This document shows positions 35,483-45,591 of a DNA stretch of 64,000 nt, piece by piece. The notes beneath the pieces are model-generated. The model had not been told where the DNA came from, ran no database searches, and saw only the letters and a program-made list of their open reading frames with translations. Position numbers and translations under genes: made by a program. Source of the stretch: Furfurilactobacillus curtus (lineage in GTDB: Bacteria; Bacillota; Bacilli; Lactobacillales; Lactobacillaceae); the NCBI RefSeq assembly GCF_045862785.1, contig NZ_BQXO01000003.1, forward strand, positions 62,001 through 126,000. The letters run 5' to 3'. Within the stretch, counting starts at the first letter, position 1. Each line of letters begins with the position of its first letter.

Positions 35483-38146
35483 TTATTTAGCCTCTCGACT
35501 AGCCTTCACAGCGGAAAGTCGGCTGCTAGCCGCTGCCAATTTTTGTTGCCAATCCACTTGTTTGGCACGTTCTTGTTCAACCACTTCAACAGGCGCATTT
35601 TTGACAAAGCGCTCATTGCCTAGCTTCTTTTCAGAACGGTTCACCTCCTGCTGCAGACTCCCGACTTCTTTTTCCAGGCGAGCAATTTCGTCATCTAAGT
35701 TAATCAGTTCAGCAAGTGGCATATAAACTTCTGCATCTGTAATAATCGCTGACATGGCCAATTTTGGCGCGACGACATCTGCGCCAATTTTTAATTCTTG
35801 TGGGTGACAGAATCGGGCAACAAACTCTTCATTGTTAATCAACAAATCTTTCAAATCAGCACTGTTCGTTTTGATGAGCAAATCAACGGCACTACTCATT
35901 GGGGCATTAGCCTCCGCACGAATATTTCTAACCGCGCTAATCAGCTCAATTAATTTGCTCATATCTGTTTGAGCCTGATTATCTGCCAATTCATCATGCA
36001 CGATTGGGTAATCGGCGATCATAATTGATTTGCCTTGGTGTGGCATCTCTTGCCACAAAGCCTCAGTAACAAATGGCATGATCGGATGCATTAATTTCAA
36101 GGTCTGATCCAACACATACCCCAGAACATTTTGCGTTGCTTGCTTAGCCGCCTCATCATTCCCGGATAGAACTTCTTTAGTCATTTCGATGTACCAATCA
36201 CAAAAGTCGTTCCAAATGAAGTTATACAACGCGCGGCCCACTTCACCAAATTCATATTTATCAAATAATCGGTGGACATCGGCCGTCGTCTGATTGAGGC
36301 GATTTAAAATCCAGCGATCAGCCAAGTTCCACTCCGATTTTGGCGGCAGTTTAGGTGCTTCCATGTCCCCTAAATTCATAATGACATATCGGCTGGCGTT
36401 CCAAATCTTGTTGATAAAATTCCAAGCCGAATCAAGCTTCGTTGAATCGTACCGAACATCTTGTCCTGGCGTTGATCCCGTCGCTAAGAACCACCGCATT
36501 GCATCGACACCGTATTGATCAATGACATCCATTGGGTCAATCCCGTTACCAAGCGACTTACTCATCTTACGACCTTGTGAATCACGCATGAGCCCATGCA
36601 TCAATACATCCTTAAACGGCCGATGACCCGTGAATTCAACTGACTGGAACATCATTCGTGAGACCCAGAAAAAGATGATATCATAACCAGTCACTAACGC
36701 ATCCGTTGGGAAATAACGCTGAAAGTCAGGAGCTGATTCGTCAGGCCAACCCATTGTTGAAAAAGGCCACAGTGCTGAACTAAACCAGGTATCTAACACG
36801 TCCGGATCTTGTTCCCAATTTTCTGCATCCGTTGGTGCTTCCATCCCGACGTAAGTTTCGCCCGTTTGTTTATTATACCAAGCAGGAATCCGATGTCCCC
36901 ACCATAGCTGTCGAGAAATGACCCAATCATGTACGTTTTCCATCCACTGTTCGTAGGTATCTTCAAAGCGTGCTGGCCAAAACGAAACCTTATCATCCGT
37001 CTTCTGATGTGCCAACGCCTGATCGGCCAGTGGTTTCATTTTGACAAACCATTGGGTTGATAAACGAGCCTCAACCTGTACACCAGTCCGCTCTGAATGT
37101 CCCACCGAGTGAGTAATGGGTTCGATGTTCAACATCCAATCACCGGCCTGCAGATCTTTGACAATTGCAATCCGCGCGTCGAATCGATCCATACCGTTGT
37201 ATTTGCCGGCGTTTTCATTCATCGTTGCATCTTCGTTCATCGTATTGATTCGTTTTAGATCATGCCGATTCCCCACGAGAAAATCGTTAGGATCGTGAGC
37301 GGGCGTGATTTTAACCATCCCTGTACCAAATTCTGGATCAACGTACTCATCTGCAATAATCGGTATTTCTCGATCGACCAATGGCACCTTGACGTGTTTG
37401 CCGACTAAATTTTTGTACCGCTCATCGCTCGGGTGAACGGCCACAGCTACGTCACCAAACATGGTTTCCGGTCGGGTTGTGGCAATTTCAATATAATCTT
37501 TACCATCAAACGTGGCGCCATCCGTAAAGGGATATTTCACATGGTAAAAGGCCCCTTTATCATCCTCGTGAATAACTTCAATATCAGATAATGCCGTTCG
37601 CGCCTGCGGGTCCCAGTTGATAATATACTCACCACGATAAATCAGACCCTTTTCATACAGAGTAACAAAGACCTTTTTAACGGCTTCTGACAACCCATCG
37701 TCGAGGGTAAAACGTTCGCGGCTGTAGTCCATTGAAAGTCCCAGCTTAGCCCATTGCTTATGGATGGTCTTACCATATTCATCCTTCCAATCCCATACCT
37801 GTTGAATGAATTTATCGCGGCCTAGATCATACCGGGTTAGTCCCTGTTCACGTAATCGAGCCTCCACCTTAGCTTGGGTCGCAATGCCCGCATGGTCCAT
37901 CCCTGGAACCCACAACGTGTCATAGCCTTCCATCCGCTTATATCGCACTAACATGTCCTGTAACGCTGTGTCCCATGCGTGGCCTAAGTGAAGCTTTCCC
38001 GTAACATTAGGCGGTGGTAGCACAATTGAATAGGGTTTTGCGGTCTGATCACCTGAGGGTTTAAACAGCCCTTCGTCCAGCCACTTTTGGTAGCGTCCCT
38101 CTTCTACCTGATTCGGATCATATTTAGTCGGTAAATCCTTTGCCAT
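35483..38146 (-). CDS. valS: Valyl-tRNA synthetase
   Basis: An 887-residue class I synthetase. The HIGH motif reads HLGH (in PPNVTGKLHLGHAW, about residue 50) and KMSKS is present (GRKMSKSLGNG). The CP1 editing domain lies between them, and a C-terminal coiled coil (about 825-885) carries the tRNA-binding arm. The start at 38146 has AAAGGGA about six bases upstream; the longer frame to 38185 begins within the T-box terminator. Expression is set by the GUA-specifier T-box upstream. Confidence 0.97.
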   Translation of the reverse strand: MAKDLPTKYDPNQVEEGRYQKWLDEGLFKPSGDQTAKPYSIVLPPPNVTGKLHLGHAWDTALQDMLVRYKRMEGYDTLWVPGMDHAGIATQAKVEARLREQGLTRYDLGRDKFIQQVWDWKDEYGKTIHKQWAKLGLSMDYSRERFTLDDGLSEAVKKVFVTLYEKGLIYRGEYIINWDPQARTALSDIEVIHEDDKGAFYHVKYPFTDGATFDGKDYIEIATTRPETMFGDVAVAVHPSDERYKNLVGKHVKVPLVDREIPIIADEYVDPEFGTGMVKITPAHDPNDFLVGNRHDLKRINTMNEDATMNENAGKYNGMDRFDARIAIVKDLQAGDWMLNIEPITHSVGHSERTGVQVEARLSTQWFVKMKPLADQALAHQKTDDKVSFWPARFEDTYEQWMENVHDWVISRQLWWGHRIPAWYNKQTGETYVGMEAPTDAENWEQDPDVLDTWFSSALWPFSTMGWPDESAPDFQRYFPTDALVTGYDIIFFWVSRMMFQSVEFTGHRPFKDVLMHGLMRDSQGRKMSKSLGNGIDPMDVIDQYGVDAMRWFLATGSTPGQDVRYDSTKLDSAWNFINKIWNASRYVIMNLGDMEAPKLPPKSEWNLADRWILNRLNQTTADVHRLFDKYEFGEVGRALYNFIWNDFCDWYIEMTKEVLSGNDEAAKQATQNVLGYVLDQTLKLMHPIMPFVTEALWQEMPHQGKSIMIADYPIVHDELADNQAQTDMSKLIELISAVRNIRAEANAPMSSAVDLLIKTNSADLKDLLINNEEFVARFCHPQELKIGADVVAPKLAMSAIITDAEVYMPLAELINLDDEIARLEKEVGSLQQEVNRSEKKLGNERFVKNAPVEVVEQERAKQVDWQQKLAAASSRLSAVKASREAK

Positions 38147-38189
38147 TTCATCATTCCCTTTCAATTCAGTCATTTTTAAAACCAAAATA

Positions 38190-38436
38190 AAAATCGCCCT
38201 AACACAACATTAGGACGATTAACTCGCGGTACCACCTAAATTGGGCCATAAATACCCCACTTAGCACGTGTAACGAACGTGAATCGACACCGCCTATCAT
38301 CTTTTCACAGATATTGAGCAGCATTGCTTCCAAGTTACCTTCGTCATAACCAGGCTACCGACTTTCATCACCGTCGGCTTGCTGAAAGTCTGAATTATCC
38401 TACTCTCTCGGGCACCGCATTTACTGGTTTTTAATT
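38190..38436 (-). promoter_or_regulatory. T-box leader of valS (valine specifier GUA)
   Basis: The T-box sequence AGGTGGTACCGCG is at 38225-38237. It precedes a terminator stem (ATCGTCCTAA paired with TTAGGGCGAT) and TTTTTATTTT on the minus strand. In stem I the lower helix CCGAG/CTTGG encloses an AGTAGG loop motif and, on the 3-prime side, GTA followed by A, which reads as the valine codon GUA. Uncharged tRNA-Val should promote read-through into valS. Confidence 0.92.
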
Positions 38437-38442
38437 TGTTTA

Positions 38443-38471
38443 ATCATAAGCTGTTCATGACGATGCGTCAA
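38443..38471 (-). promoter_or_regulatory. valS promoter
   Basis: TTGACG (38466-38471) and TATGAT (38443-38448) are 17 bases apart and lie at the 5-prime end of the T-box leader. Between 38472 and 38661 I see only a small AT-rich palindrome near 38555-38572 and no clear terminator for tpx. Confidence 0.85.
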
Positions 38472-38661
38472 GACCAACCTCACTGTGAAACAGGTGTCTG
38501 CCGATCGTCAGCGATAATGTCTTAAGTAAGCGGTAAGCCGTAATGGCGCGTATGGATGAAAAAAATCATCCGATAACAAGTGCAGACTATGCCATAAATT
38601 AGTTCTAACAACCCGCGTCCCTACCAAAAGGAGTCGTCATAACAAATTGAAGGCGGGACAC

Positions 38662-39159
38662 TTACTGTTGGAACTGCGCTAACGCAGCAATGGCTCCTGC
38701 ATAGTCTGGTTCATCACCAATATTGGCCACAATTTGCCGATAAACGACAGTTCCTTGTGCGTCCATAATGTAAACAGCCCGGGCCAAAACATCCAGATCA
38801 GGAATGAGTAACTTAGTCGCATAACCAAATGATTCTTCTTCATCAGAAAGGACTGTCAGGTTTTTAACCCCTTCAGCGGCACACCAGTCAGCTTGTTCAG
38901 CTGGGGTATTCTTAGAAATCGTTATGAACCGAATATCTGAATGTTGGTCAGCCTCAAGGTTAAACTTACGGGTTTGCGCGGAACATACAGGTGTATTTAA
39001 GTCAGGTACCACGCTAATCACCAGCGGTCGGCCAGTCAATTCGGCCATTTTAACCTTACTGTTATCGGCGTTAAACACTTTAAAGTGCGGTAATGGATCA
39101 CCTACCGCTAATGGTTCGCCGATAAGTTGAACATTTACGTCATTTGCAACGATTTCCAC
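38662..39159 (-). CDS. tpx: Thiol peroxidase (atypical 2-Cys peroxiredoxin)
   Basis: A 165-residue peroxidase that reduces hydroperoxides with thioredoxin as electron donor. The peroxidatic Cys is in DLNTPVCSAQT (Cys59) and the resolving Cys in QADWCAAEG (Cys93); the 34-residue spacing is that of Tpx. It starts with GTG at 39159, eight bases after GGAG; another in-frame GTG lies nine bases upstream. It stands alone between valS and the maltose genes. Confidence 0.93.
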   Translation of the reverse strand: MEIVANDVNVQLIGEPLAVGDPLPHFKVFNADNSKVKMAELTGRPLVISVVPDLNTPVCSAQTRKFNLEADQHSDIRFITISKNTPAEQADWCAAEGVKNLTVLSDEEESFGYATKLLIPDLDVLARAVYIMDAQGTVVYRQIVANIGDEPDYAGAIAALAQFQQ

Positions 39160-39340
39160 AGAGACCACTCCATTTCTTTGTCATTATCAGTCATTAACAA
39201 ATCTCACGAATCAAACGCCAATATTGAGTCGCTTTGCGCTTTATTCTAACCTATTTGACTGCTAAGTAAAGGAAATCGCCTAATTTCCCATCAAGAAGCA
39301 CTTGGCGGAAGTTTGGCCCCGAATCATTCGCCAAGTAACA

Positions 39341-39372
39341 CAAAAACATCGTCTCTCAGTTAGAAGACGATG
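39341..39372 (-). terminator. Intrinsic terminator after mapA
   Basis: An 8-bp stem CATCGTCT/AGACGATG with a 10-base loop, then five U on the minus strand. A second 7-bp hairpin (39301-39335) follows without a U run. Confidence 0.82.
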
Positions 39373-39402
39373 CTTTGTCACTAAATTTCATAGCTCGCTA
39401 TT

Positions 39403-41655
39403 TTAAGCAAGTTCAACTGGTCGATCGTGCACCATGATCGTTAATGGGTCACCGGTGATCAATTTAACCCGCGTATCGTTCTGATCTACGTGAACTTCGA
39501 TTAACCGCCCACGGAACAATTGCCGGAAGGTATAACTAGTCCATTTCTTTGGCAAAAATGGTGCAAAGGATAATTGGTCGTGTTGAACCCGCATCCCCGC
39601 AAAGCCTTGGACAATAGCTAACCAGCTCCCAGTCATCGATGTAATGTGCAATCCATCCGCGGTATCATTATTGTAGTTATCTAAGTCTAACCGTGAGGTC
39701 CGTTCATACATTTCTACTGCCTTGTCTTCTTCGTGAAGGTCGGCTGCCAGAATGGAATGAATTGCCGCAGACAAGCTCGATTCATGAACCGTTAATGGTT
39801 CGTAGAAGTCAAAATTAGCTTTCTTTTGTTCTGGCGTAAAGTCTTCAATAAAGTCCCAAATCCCCTGCAAGACATCTCCCTGCTTGATGTAAGGAGACCG
39901 CAAGATTTTGTCCCAGGACCAGTGTTGGTTAATTGGCAGTTGATCTGCAGGAATAGCACTCACAGGTTCGATATCTTTATCCAAAAAGCCGTCGTGTTGC
40001 ACGAAAATCCCTAACTCATCATCATGCGGCAGATACATCCGATCAACAATATCTTGCCAGTGCACCTTTTCGTCGCTGCCAACGTTAAGTTTAGCGGCCT
40101 GATCAGCGTCAACTTGCTCTAAAATCGCTAATGTATACCGCAAAGTCCACTGGGCCAAATAGTTGGTATACCAATTGTTATCCACGTTGTTTTCATACTC
40201 GTCTGGTCCAGTAACACCATGAATCATATATTGCTGGTTGCGTTTGGAAAAGTGTACCCGGTCGGCCCAAAAACGACTAATTGCAGTCAAAACTTCACTA
40301 CCTTCGTGTTCAACGTAACTGGTATCACCGGTATAGCGTGTATAGTTGTAAATCGCAAAGGCGATGTCACCATTACGATGAATTTCTTCAAACGTAATCT
40401 CCCATTCATTATGCGATTCAATTCCATCAAACGTCACCATTGGATACAATGCGCCAGCAAGACCTTGCATCTTAGCATTATGAAAGGCACCATCCAGTTG
40501 CTGATAACGATACATCAGTAAGTTGCGGCTGACTGTGGCATCCGTAACCCCCAAGTAGACAGGGATCGCAAAAGCTTCGGTATCCCAATAGGTTGCGCCA
40601 CCATATTTTTCACCAGTAAAGCCTTTTGGTCCGATATTTAACCGAGAATCTTCACCATAATAGGTCGAAAAAAGTTGGAATAGATTAAACCGAATGCCTT
40701 GTTGCGCAGCGACGTCCCCTTCGATAGTCACATCACTCTTTGACCAACGTTGCGCCCAAACAGCGACGTGAGCCTGCAATAGGTCGTCAAAACTAGTTTG
40801 ACTAACTTGATCGCGTAACCGATGCATACCGGCAGTTAATGCAACTTGATCGTCATAGTCTCGTGATGAAACCACAATCACCCGTTTTTCTAACGTACCA
40901 TTCTGCCCGGGTTCGAGTTGACCAGCAAAACCATTGACGACCTCATTTTCGGCAGCATCGATTGATGCTGCTGGCAAGGTTGCAGTATTGCTCATGGTCA
41001 TGCCAACAGTAAATTGTGGGGTACCAAAGTCATTTGGCTTCGTCCGCGAAATGATTTCACCAGTTGTCGTGTCACCCGTCGTTGCCAAAACGTCCCAGAA
41101 CCGCTCGTCATAATTGGCATCCTCGTTTTGAACATTAGCATCTAAAGCTGATGCAAAGGTAATATTAGTCGCAGTATGACCAACGTTTTTAGCGTTAACT
41201 CTGAGCACCACCAGTTCCTTTTGAGCCGCACTTACAAACCGTTCAAACGTTAAAGCAACTTTTGCATCACCTTTCGTCACAACGAACGAACGCGTCAATG
41301 TCGATCGTTGCATATCAAGGTCTAAGTCAAAATCACTAATCGTATCAGTGACCAAGTCCAATTTTTCCCCATTGATCAGCACATTGACTTTGATGAAATT
41401 AACCGCGTTGATCACTTTACCAAAGTAAGCTGGGTAGCCATTTTTCCACCAACCTACTCGAGTCTTATCCGGATACCAGACACCGCCAATATAAATACCT
41501 GGTAAGGTATCACCAGAATAATCTTCTTCAAAAAAGCCACGCAACCCCATATTGCCGTTGCCTAAACTGGTCATGGACTCCTGTAACCGTTTGTCCTCTG
41601 GGGCAAATTGATGTGTTACCACATGCCAAGGCTCAACTGCAAATGTTTGTTTCAT
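39403..41655 (-). CDS. mapA: Maltose phosphorylase (GH65)
   Basis: A 750-residue GH65 enzyme that splits maltose with phosphate into glucose and beta-glucose-1-phosphate, saving one ATP. The catalytic acid region GPDEYENNVDNNWYTN (near residue 485) and the phosphate-binding part (HESSLSAAIHSI) are typical of maltose rather than trehalose phosphorylase. GAAAGGA precedes the ATG at 41655. It follows malT by 45 bases. The usual partner, beta-phosphoglucomutase, is not next to it in this window. Confidence 0.92.
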   Translation of the reverse strand: MKQTFAVEPWHVVTHQFAPEDKRLQESMTSLGNGNMGLRGFFEEDYSGDTLPGIYIGGVWYPDKTRVGWWKNGYPAYFGKVINAVNFIKVNVLINGEKLDLVTDTISDFDLDLDMQRSTLTRSFVVTKGDAKVALTFERFVSAAQKELVVLRVNAKNVGHTATNITFASALDANVQNEDANYDERFWDVLATTGDTTTGEIISRTKPNDFGTPQFTVGMTMSNTATLPAASIDAAENEVVNGFAGQLEPGQNGTLEKRVIVVSSRDYDDQVALTAGMHRLRDQVSQTSFDDLLQAHVAVWAQRWSKSDVTIEGDVAAQQGIRFNLFQLFSTYYGEDSRLNIGPKGFTGEKYGGATYWDTEAFAIPVYLGVTDATVSRNLLMYRYQQLDGAFHNAKMQGLAGALYPMVTFDGIESHNEWEITFEEIHRNGDIAFAIYNYTRYTGDTSYVEHEGSEVLTAISRFWADRVHFSKRNQQYMIHGVTGPDEYENNVDNNWYTNYLAQWTLRYTLAILEQVDADQAAKLNVGSDEKVHWQDIVDRMYLPHDDELGIFVQHDGFLDKDIEPVSAIPADQLPINQHWSWDKILRSPYIKQGDVLQGIWDFIEDFTPEQKKANFDFYEPLTVHESSLSAAIHSILAADLHEEDKAVEMYERTSRLDLDNYNNDTADGLHITSMTGSWLAIVQGFAGMRVQHDQLSFAPFLPKKWTSYTFRQLFRGRLIEVHVDQNDTRVKLITGDPLTIMVHDRPVELA

Positions 41656-41700
41656 AACACTAATCATCCTTTCAAAATCCAACTGACCAATGATCAGTTT

Positions 41701-43059
41701 TTATTCTGCATACGTTTCATGAACGATTCCAACCGATAGCGCACCGACAGCCATTAGAATACCTGAGACTAAGATCATGGTTGGCATTGAAGACCCTAGT
41801 AGTGGGAAGATACCAAAGCTAGCAACACTGGCCACGATTTGTGGCAAACAAATCGAGCCATTGAAGAGACCTAAATAAGTTCCCATGTTGGCTCCTGATA
41901 ATGCATTGGTTAAAATCGTGAATGGGAATGCCATCATTGAAGCCCAAGCGATGCCAATTAAGATAAAGGATACGAACAGCATTCCTTGACTATGGATAAA
42001 GAAAACAGAGACAAAGCCAATCGCACCTAAACCCAGTCCTAATGAGTAAGCCTGCTTGTGTAAGTTATTTGGTACCCGAGAAATAACCAGTGACCAAATA
42101 ACTGCAGCGATAGACTGTACCGCTGACATCACCCCAAACCAATTCCCAGCGGCCTGATAGCCAGCACTGGCTGGATTGATGGCTTGCCACACATTTTTAG
42201 CAATCGCGCCAGTCCCATAAGTCCACAAATATTGAAAGGCCATCCAGCAGAAGAATTGAACAACCGTGACCGTCCAGAAGACCCGCGGTGCTTTAGCCAG
42301 CAAATGAAACATGCCGCCGCCTTCTTTGTTCGCATTCACATCAATATTATGATAGCGAGCATACGTGGTTGGGTCATACTCTTTGACACGAAAAACAGTG
42401 AATAAACTACAAATGATTAAAATAATTGCGCCAACATAAAATGATACCACCACGGATTGAGGAACCACCCCTTTTTTAGCAGTGTTGGCGACCCCAATTG
42501 CCGTGAGTAAGAATGGAAAAATCGAAGCTAATACGGCGCCCGTATTGGATAAGAAACTTTGAACCCCGTAGGCAAACCCCTTTTGTTGATCATTGACCAT
42601 ATCTCCGACCATCATCTTAAAGGGTTGCATCGCCACATTACTGGACAAATCCATGAATAAAATCGTAATCGCCCCGAACCATAATGCTGCAGCAGATGCA
42701 TAACCAAAGCCAAGACTCCCTGCATTAGGCAATAGACACATCACAATCACAGCGACGACCGCCCCAATTAGTAAATAAGGAATGCGTCGCCCAAGCTTTG
42801 GCATCCAGGTACGATCCGAGTAATAGCCAACTAAAGGTTGAACCACTAACCCAGCCAATGGTGGCAAAATGAAGAACGCACCTAAGCGAGTTGGGTCAGC
42901 GCCAATCGTCTGAAAAATCCGGCCCATGTTAGAACTTTGCAATGAAAAGGCCATTTGAACCCCAAGAAAACCAAAACTAATCATCCAAATGGTGCTAGCA
43001 GGCAGCGCCGGCAGTTTATGCTGCTTCGGCGTTGTCTCAGTTGATTTATCTTCTGACAT
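41701..43059 (-). CDS. malT: Maltose/disaccharide permease, MFS (GPH/sucrose-type)
   Basis: A 452-residue transporter with 12 predicted membrane helices. The cytoplasmic loop GYYSDRTWMPKLGRRIPYL after helix 2 is the MFS signature found in the SLC45/GPH sugar:proton symporters. The start at 43059 has GGAGGGA eight bases upstream. It is the first gene of malT-mapA, behind a promoter with a LacI-type operator and a cre. Maltose as the substrate is inferred from the coupled phosphorylase gene. Confidence 0.87.
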   Translation of the reverse strand: MSEDKSTETTPKQHKLPALPASTIWMISFGFLGVQMAFSLQSSNMGRIFQTIGADPTRLGAFFILPPLAGLVVQPLVGYYSDRTWMPKLGRRIPYLLIGAVVAVIVMCLLPNAGSLGFGYASAAALWFGAITILFMDLSSNVAMQPFKMMVGDMVNDQQKGFAYGVQSFLSNTGAVLASIFPFLLTAIGVANTAKKGVVPQSVVVSFYVGAIILIICSLFTVFRVKEYDPTTYARYHNIDVNANKEGGGMFHLLAKAPRVFWTVTVVQFFCWMAFQYLWTYGTGAIAKNVWQAINPASAGYQAAGNWFGVMSAVQSIAAVIWSLVISRVPNNLHKQAYSLGLGLGAIGFVSVFFIHSQGMLFVSFILIGIAWASMMAFPFTILTNALSGANMGTYLGLFNGSICLPQIVASVASFGIFPLLGSSMPTMILVSGILMAVGALSVGIVHETYAE

Positions 43060-43135
43060 GCTTGCTTCCCTCCGTAAATAAATAAGCAGCCACTTACACA
43101 CTGTTTATCAAAATAAGTACCAATCAATAGCTTCT

Positions 43136-43173
43136 ATTATGAAACCGCTTCCACTTAAATGCAACCGTTTGCA
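43136..43173 (-). promoter_or_regulatory. malT-mapA promoter with MalR-type operator and cre
   Basis: TTGCAT (43159-43164) and CATAAT (43136-43141) are 17 bases apart on the minus strand. The dyad TGCAA-N4-TTGCA (43160-43173) overlaps the -35 and fits a LacI-family operator. A 13-of-14 match to the CcpA cre consensus (43140-43153) lies in the spacer and -10. Both bound proteins would block RNA polymerase, giving maltose induction and glucose repression. Confidence 0.85.
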
Positions 43174-43270
43174 CAAACTTTTTATATTTTTCTTTCGTTT
43201 AACCGCCAAAGTCAATAATGAGCGCATCATTTAGTTAAATTGAACCAACTAAAATACTGACATGCCTAAA

Positions 43271-43311
43271 CAAAAAAGCATCAACATCCCTTGAAAGGGA
43301 TATTGATGCTT
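43271..43311 (-). terminator. Intrinsic terminator after malR
   Basis: A 15-bp stem with one mismatch and a 6-base loop, followed by six U on the minus strand. Confidence 0.88.
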
Positions 43312-43333
43312 GGTTATTTGAAAGCAAGTCAAA

Positions 43334-44308
43334 CTATTGTAAAGGTTCAAATGGTAGAATAATGCAGTTTTCTTGCCCAGCTTCAGTCGAGTGAGCGCGG
43401 AAAACGAGTTCTGCTGCTGCTGCACCTAATTTTTCTGGATACAAGTCAATCGAGTGAAAATTTTCATTAGGCAACGGAATCGCTGATGATCGGTTGTAGC
43501 CAACAATTGGAATCGTTCGATCAGGATAAACCTGTTGCCACTGCTGATAAAAGGCTGTTCCTAATAGATCATCAGTCGCCAGTACACCATCGATTTGGGG
43601 ATTGTCTTTAAGCCAACTTTGAATCCGCTCAGGTTCAGAAATTTGATTCAGGATTACATAAGGTGCTGGTACACCTCGTTTCTGCGCAATACTTTGAAAA
43701 CCGGTGAATCGATTCTGCTCATAGGTCCAATTCGTACTCGAACGCACAAAGACTGGGCGATTGGCATGCAATCGATCAATTAAATACGCGGCCCCCGCGG
43801 CCCCTGCCGCCACGTTGTCATTATCGACAAAATCATCATCATGTTCCCGATTGGGCCGACCAATAATCACAAAGCGCAGTCCAGCGACTCGTAAATAATC
43901 AGCGACCGGATCATCCGCATGCGTATAAAGCAAAATAAAACGTTTGACCTTGGCTTGATCTACCATGGCAACCACATTAGCAAGCACGTCTTCAGGCTGT
44001 TGCCCAATGGCAATTGACAACACATATTGGCGGGCCGTCAAAACCGTATTTATGCCTCGCAGAGCGTCAATAAAGAATGGATTATCCTGATCGCTGGCTT
44101 GGTTTGGCGGAAAAATAACCCCCACCACGTTAGCTTCGCCCAAGGTTAAACTCTTAGCATTATAGTTAGGTACATAACCCAATCGACTTGCTAATGATTG
44201 TATTTTACGACGGGTCGCCATCGATATCCGCGGATTATTGTTCAGAGCGCGGGAAGCCGTTGAGACTGAAACCCCAGCCTCACGGGCAATGTCGCGAATT
44301 GTAATCAT
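43334..44308 (-). CDS. malR: LacI-family regulator of maltose use
   Basis: A 324-residue repressor. The N-terminal helix-turn-helix (TIRDIAREAGVSVSTASRAL) and hinge helix (NYNAKSLTLGEANVVGVIF) precede a periplasmic-binding-protein-like sugar domain. It lies directly upstream of malT-mapA in the same direction, and a matching operator occurs in that promoter. The ribosome binding site is weak (AGG only), consistent with low repressor levels. The effector is presumably maltose or a derivative. Confidence 0.88.
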   Translation of the reverse strand: MITIRDIAREAGVSVSTASRALNNNPRISMATRRKIQSLASRLGYVPNYNAKSLTLGEANVVGVIFPPNQASDQDNPFFIDALRGINTVLTARQYVLSIAIGQQPEDVLANVVAMVDQAKVKRFILLYTHADDPVADYLRVAGLRFVIIGRPNREHDDDFVDNDNVAAGAAGAAYLIDRLHANRPVFVRSSTNWTYEQNRFTGFQSIAQKRGVPAPYVILNQISEPERIQSWLKDNPQIDGVLATDDLLGTAFYQQWQQVYPDRTIPIVGYNRSSAIPLPNENFHSIDLYPEKLGAAAAELVFRAHSTEAGQENCIILPFEPLQ

Positions 44309-44356
44309 GAAATCAGCCTACTTCATCAAAGTTATGAATCATTGAACTCAAATAGT

Positions 44357-45574
44357 TTACAAGAGCTCTGCAAACACATCAGCTTGTTGATTCAAGAATG
44401 TTTCACCAGATTTAATGTCAGTCATTTTGACACCGGCCAAAGCCTCTGCCATCAAACCTTCTACGTCGATGCGTTTTTCAAATTCACGCGTTCGTTCAAG
44501 GTTAGGCTTGGTTTTAGGCGAAGGTGGTGCAAAAATTGTACAGCAATCTTCAAATGGTAAAACAGATAAGTCAAATGTATCAATTTGTTTGGCAATGTCA
44601 ATAATCTCATTTTTATCCATCGAGACTAACGGCCGTAAAATTGGCATCGTTGTCACGTCATTAATGGCCAACATGCTTTCCATCGTTTGAGAAGCAACTT
44701 GACCGAGTGATTCGCCATTAAAAATGGCCAAGCCATGACGCTGGATTGCTAAAGCCACCGCCAACCGAAGCATCATCCGTCGTTGAACGGTCATCAAGTA
44801 CCCTTCTGGAACTTTGTCCTTAACTTCTTCTTGAATCTTGGTAAATGGTACTTGAATAAATCGAATCTTACCGGTATATGCGGTCAATTTAGTTGTCAGC
44901 TCCATCGCTTTGTCCAATGCTTGCTGACTAGTGTATGGCGGGCTGAAAAAGTGAACCATTTCCACTTGAACCCCCCGCTTCATTGCTAGGTAAGCGGCAA
45001 CTGGTGAATCAATCCCACCGGACAACATCATCATCCCTTTACCAGCTGTTCCAACTGGCATCCCCATTGCGCCTTCAAAGGTTTGGCTAGACAAGAAGAT
45101 CCCATTGTTACGGACTTCTACACGGATGGTAATGTCCGGCTGCTTCATTTTAACCTGTAGCCCAGCAAAAGCATTTAACAAAACGCCGCCAAGATGATCA
45201 TTCATTTCATAGGTGCTTAAGGCAAATTGATGGTTAGATCGTCGAGTATCAATTTTAAATGTCATGCCCGGTTCATATTGTTCTGCCATCATCGCAATGG
45301 CCTGTTCATCCACTGCTGTTTGATCCAAAGGTACCTTAACGGATGGTGAATAGTTTTCAATCCCAAACACGTGGCTAAGCCGTTCCATCACGCCGCTGGC
45401 ATCTGCGCCATTAAGAGTCAAGTGCATCCGATCATGGTCTGGGTGCACCTTTACTTCTGAGTAATCATGCAAGACATTGCGAACATTGCTACCTAGTCGA
45501 TCAATAAATGACTTACGATTCTTGCCTTTAGTAGATAATTCACCATAACGGACCATAATTTCATCGTAATTCAT
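44357..45574 (-). CDS. thiI: tRNA 4-thiouridine synthetase ThiI
   Basis: A 405-residue enzyme that thiolates U8 of tRNA. It contains the ferredoxin-like and THUMP domains (about 1-165), the PP-loop ATPase motif SGGIDSPVAAY and a C-terminal part without the rhodanese domain, as in Bacillus. Sulfur is therefore expected directly from the cysteine desulfurase encoded 17 bases upstream. GAAGGAGG precedes the ATG. Confidence 0.96.
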   Translation of the reverse strand: MNYDEIMVRYGELSTKGKNRKSFIDRLGSNVRNVLHDYSEVKVHPDHDRMHLTLNGADASGVMERLSHVFGIENYSPSVKVPLDQTAVDEQAIAMMAEQYEPGMTFKIDTRRSNHQFALSTYEMNDHLGGVLLNAFAGLQVKMKQPDITIRVEVRNNGIFLSSQTFEGAMGMPVGTAGKGMMMLSGGIDSPVAAYLAMKRGVQVEMVHFFSPPYTSQQALDKAMELTTKLTAYTGKIRFIQVPFTKIQEEVKDKVPEGYLMTVQRRMMLRLAVALAIQRHGLAIFNGESLGQVASQTMESMLAINDVTTMPILRPLVSMDKNEIIDIAKQIDTFDLSVLPFEDCCTIFAPPSPKTKPNLERTREFEKRIDVEGLMAEALAGVKMTDIKSGETFLNQQADVFAELL

Positions 45575-45591
45575 AGGGTCGCCTCCTTCAA

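Noticed and set aside
38554..38572. Small AT-rich palindrome (GGATGA-T6-TCATCC on the minus strand)
   Set aside because: It has only a 6-bp stem with a homopolymer loop, no U tract, and no link to a gene; probably chance.
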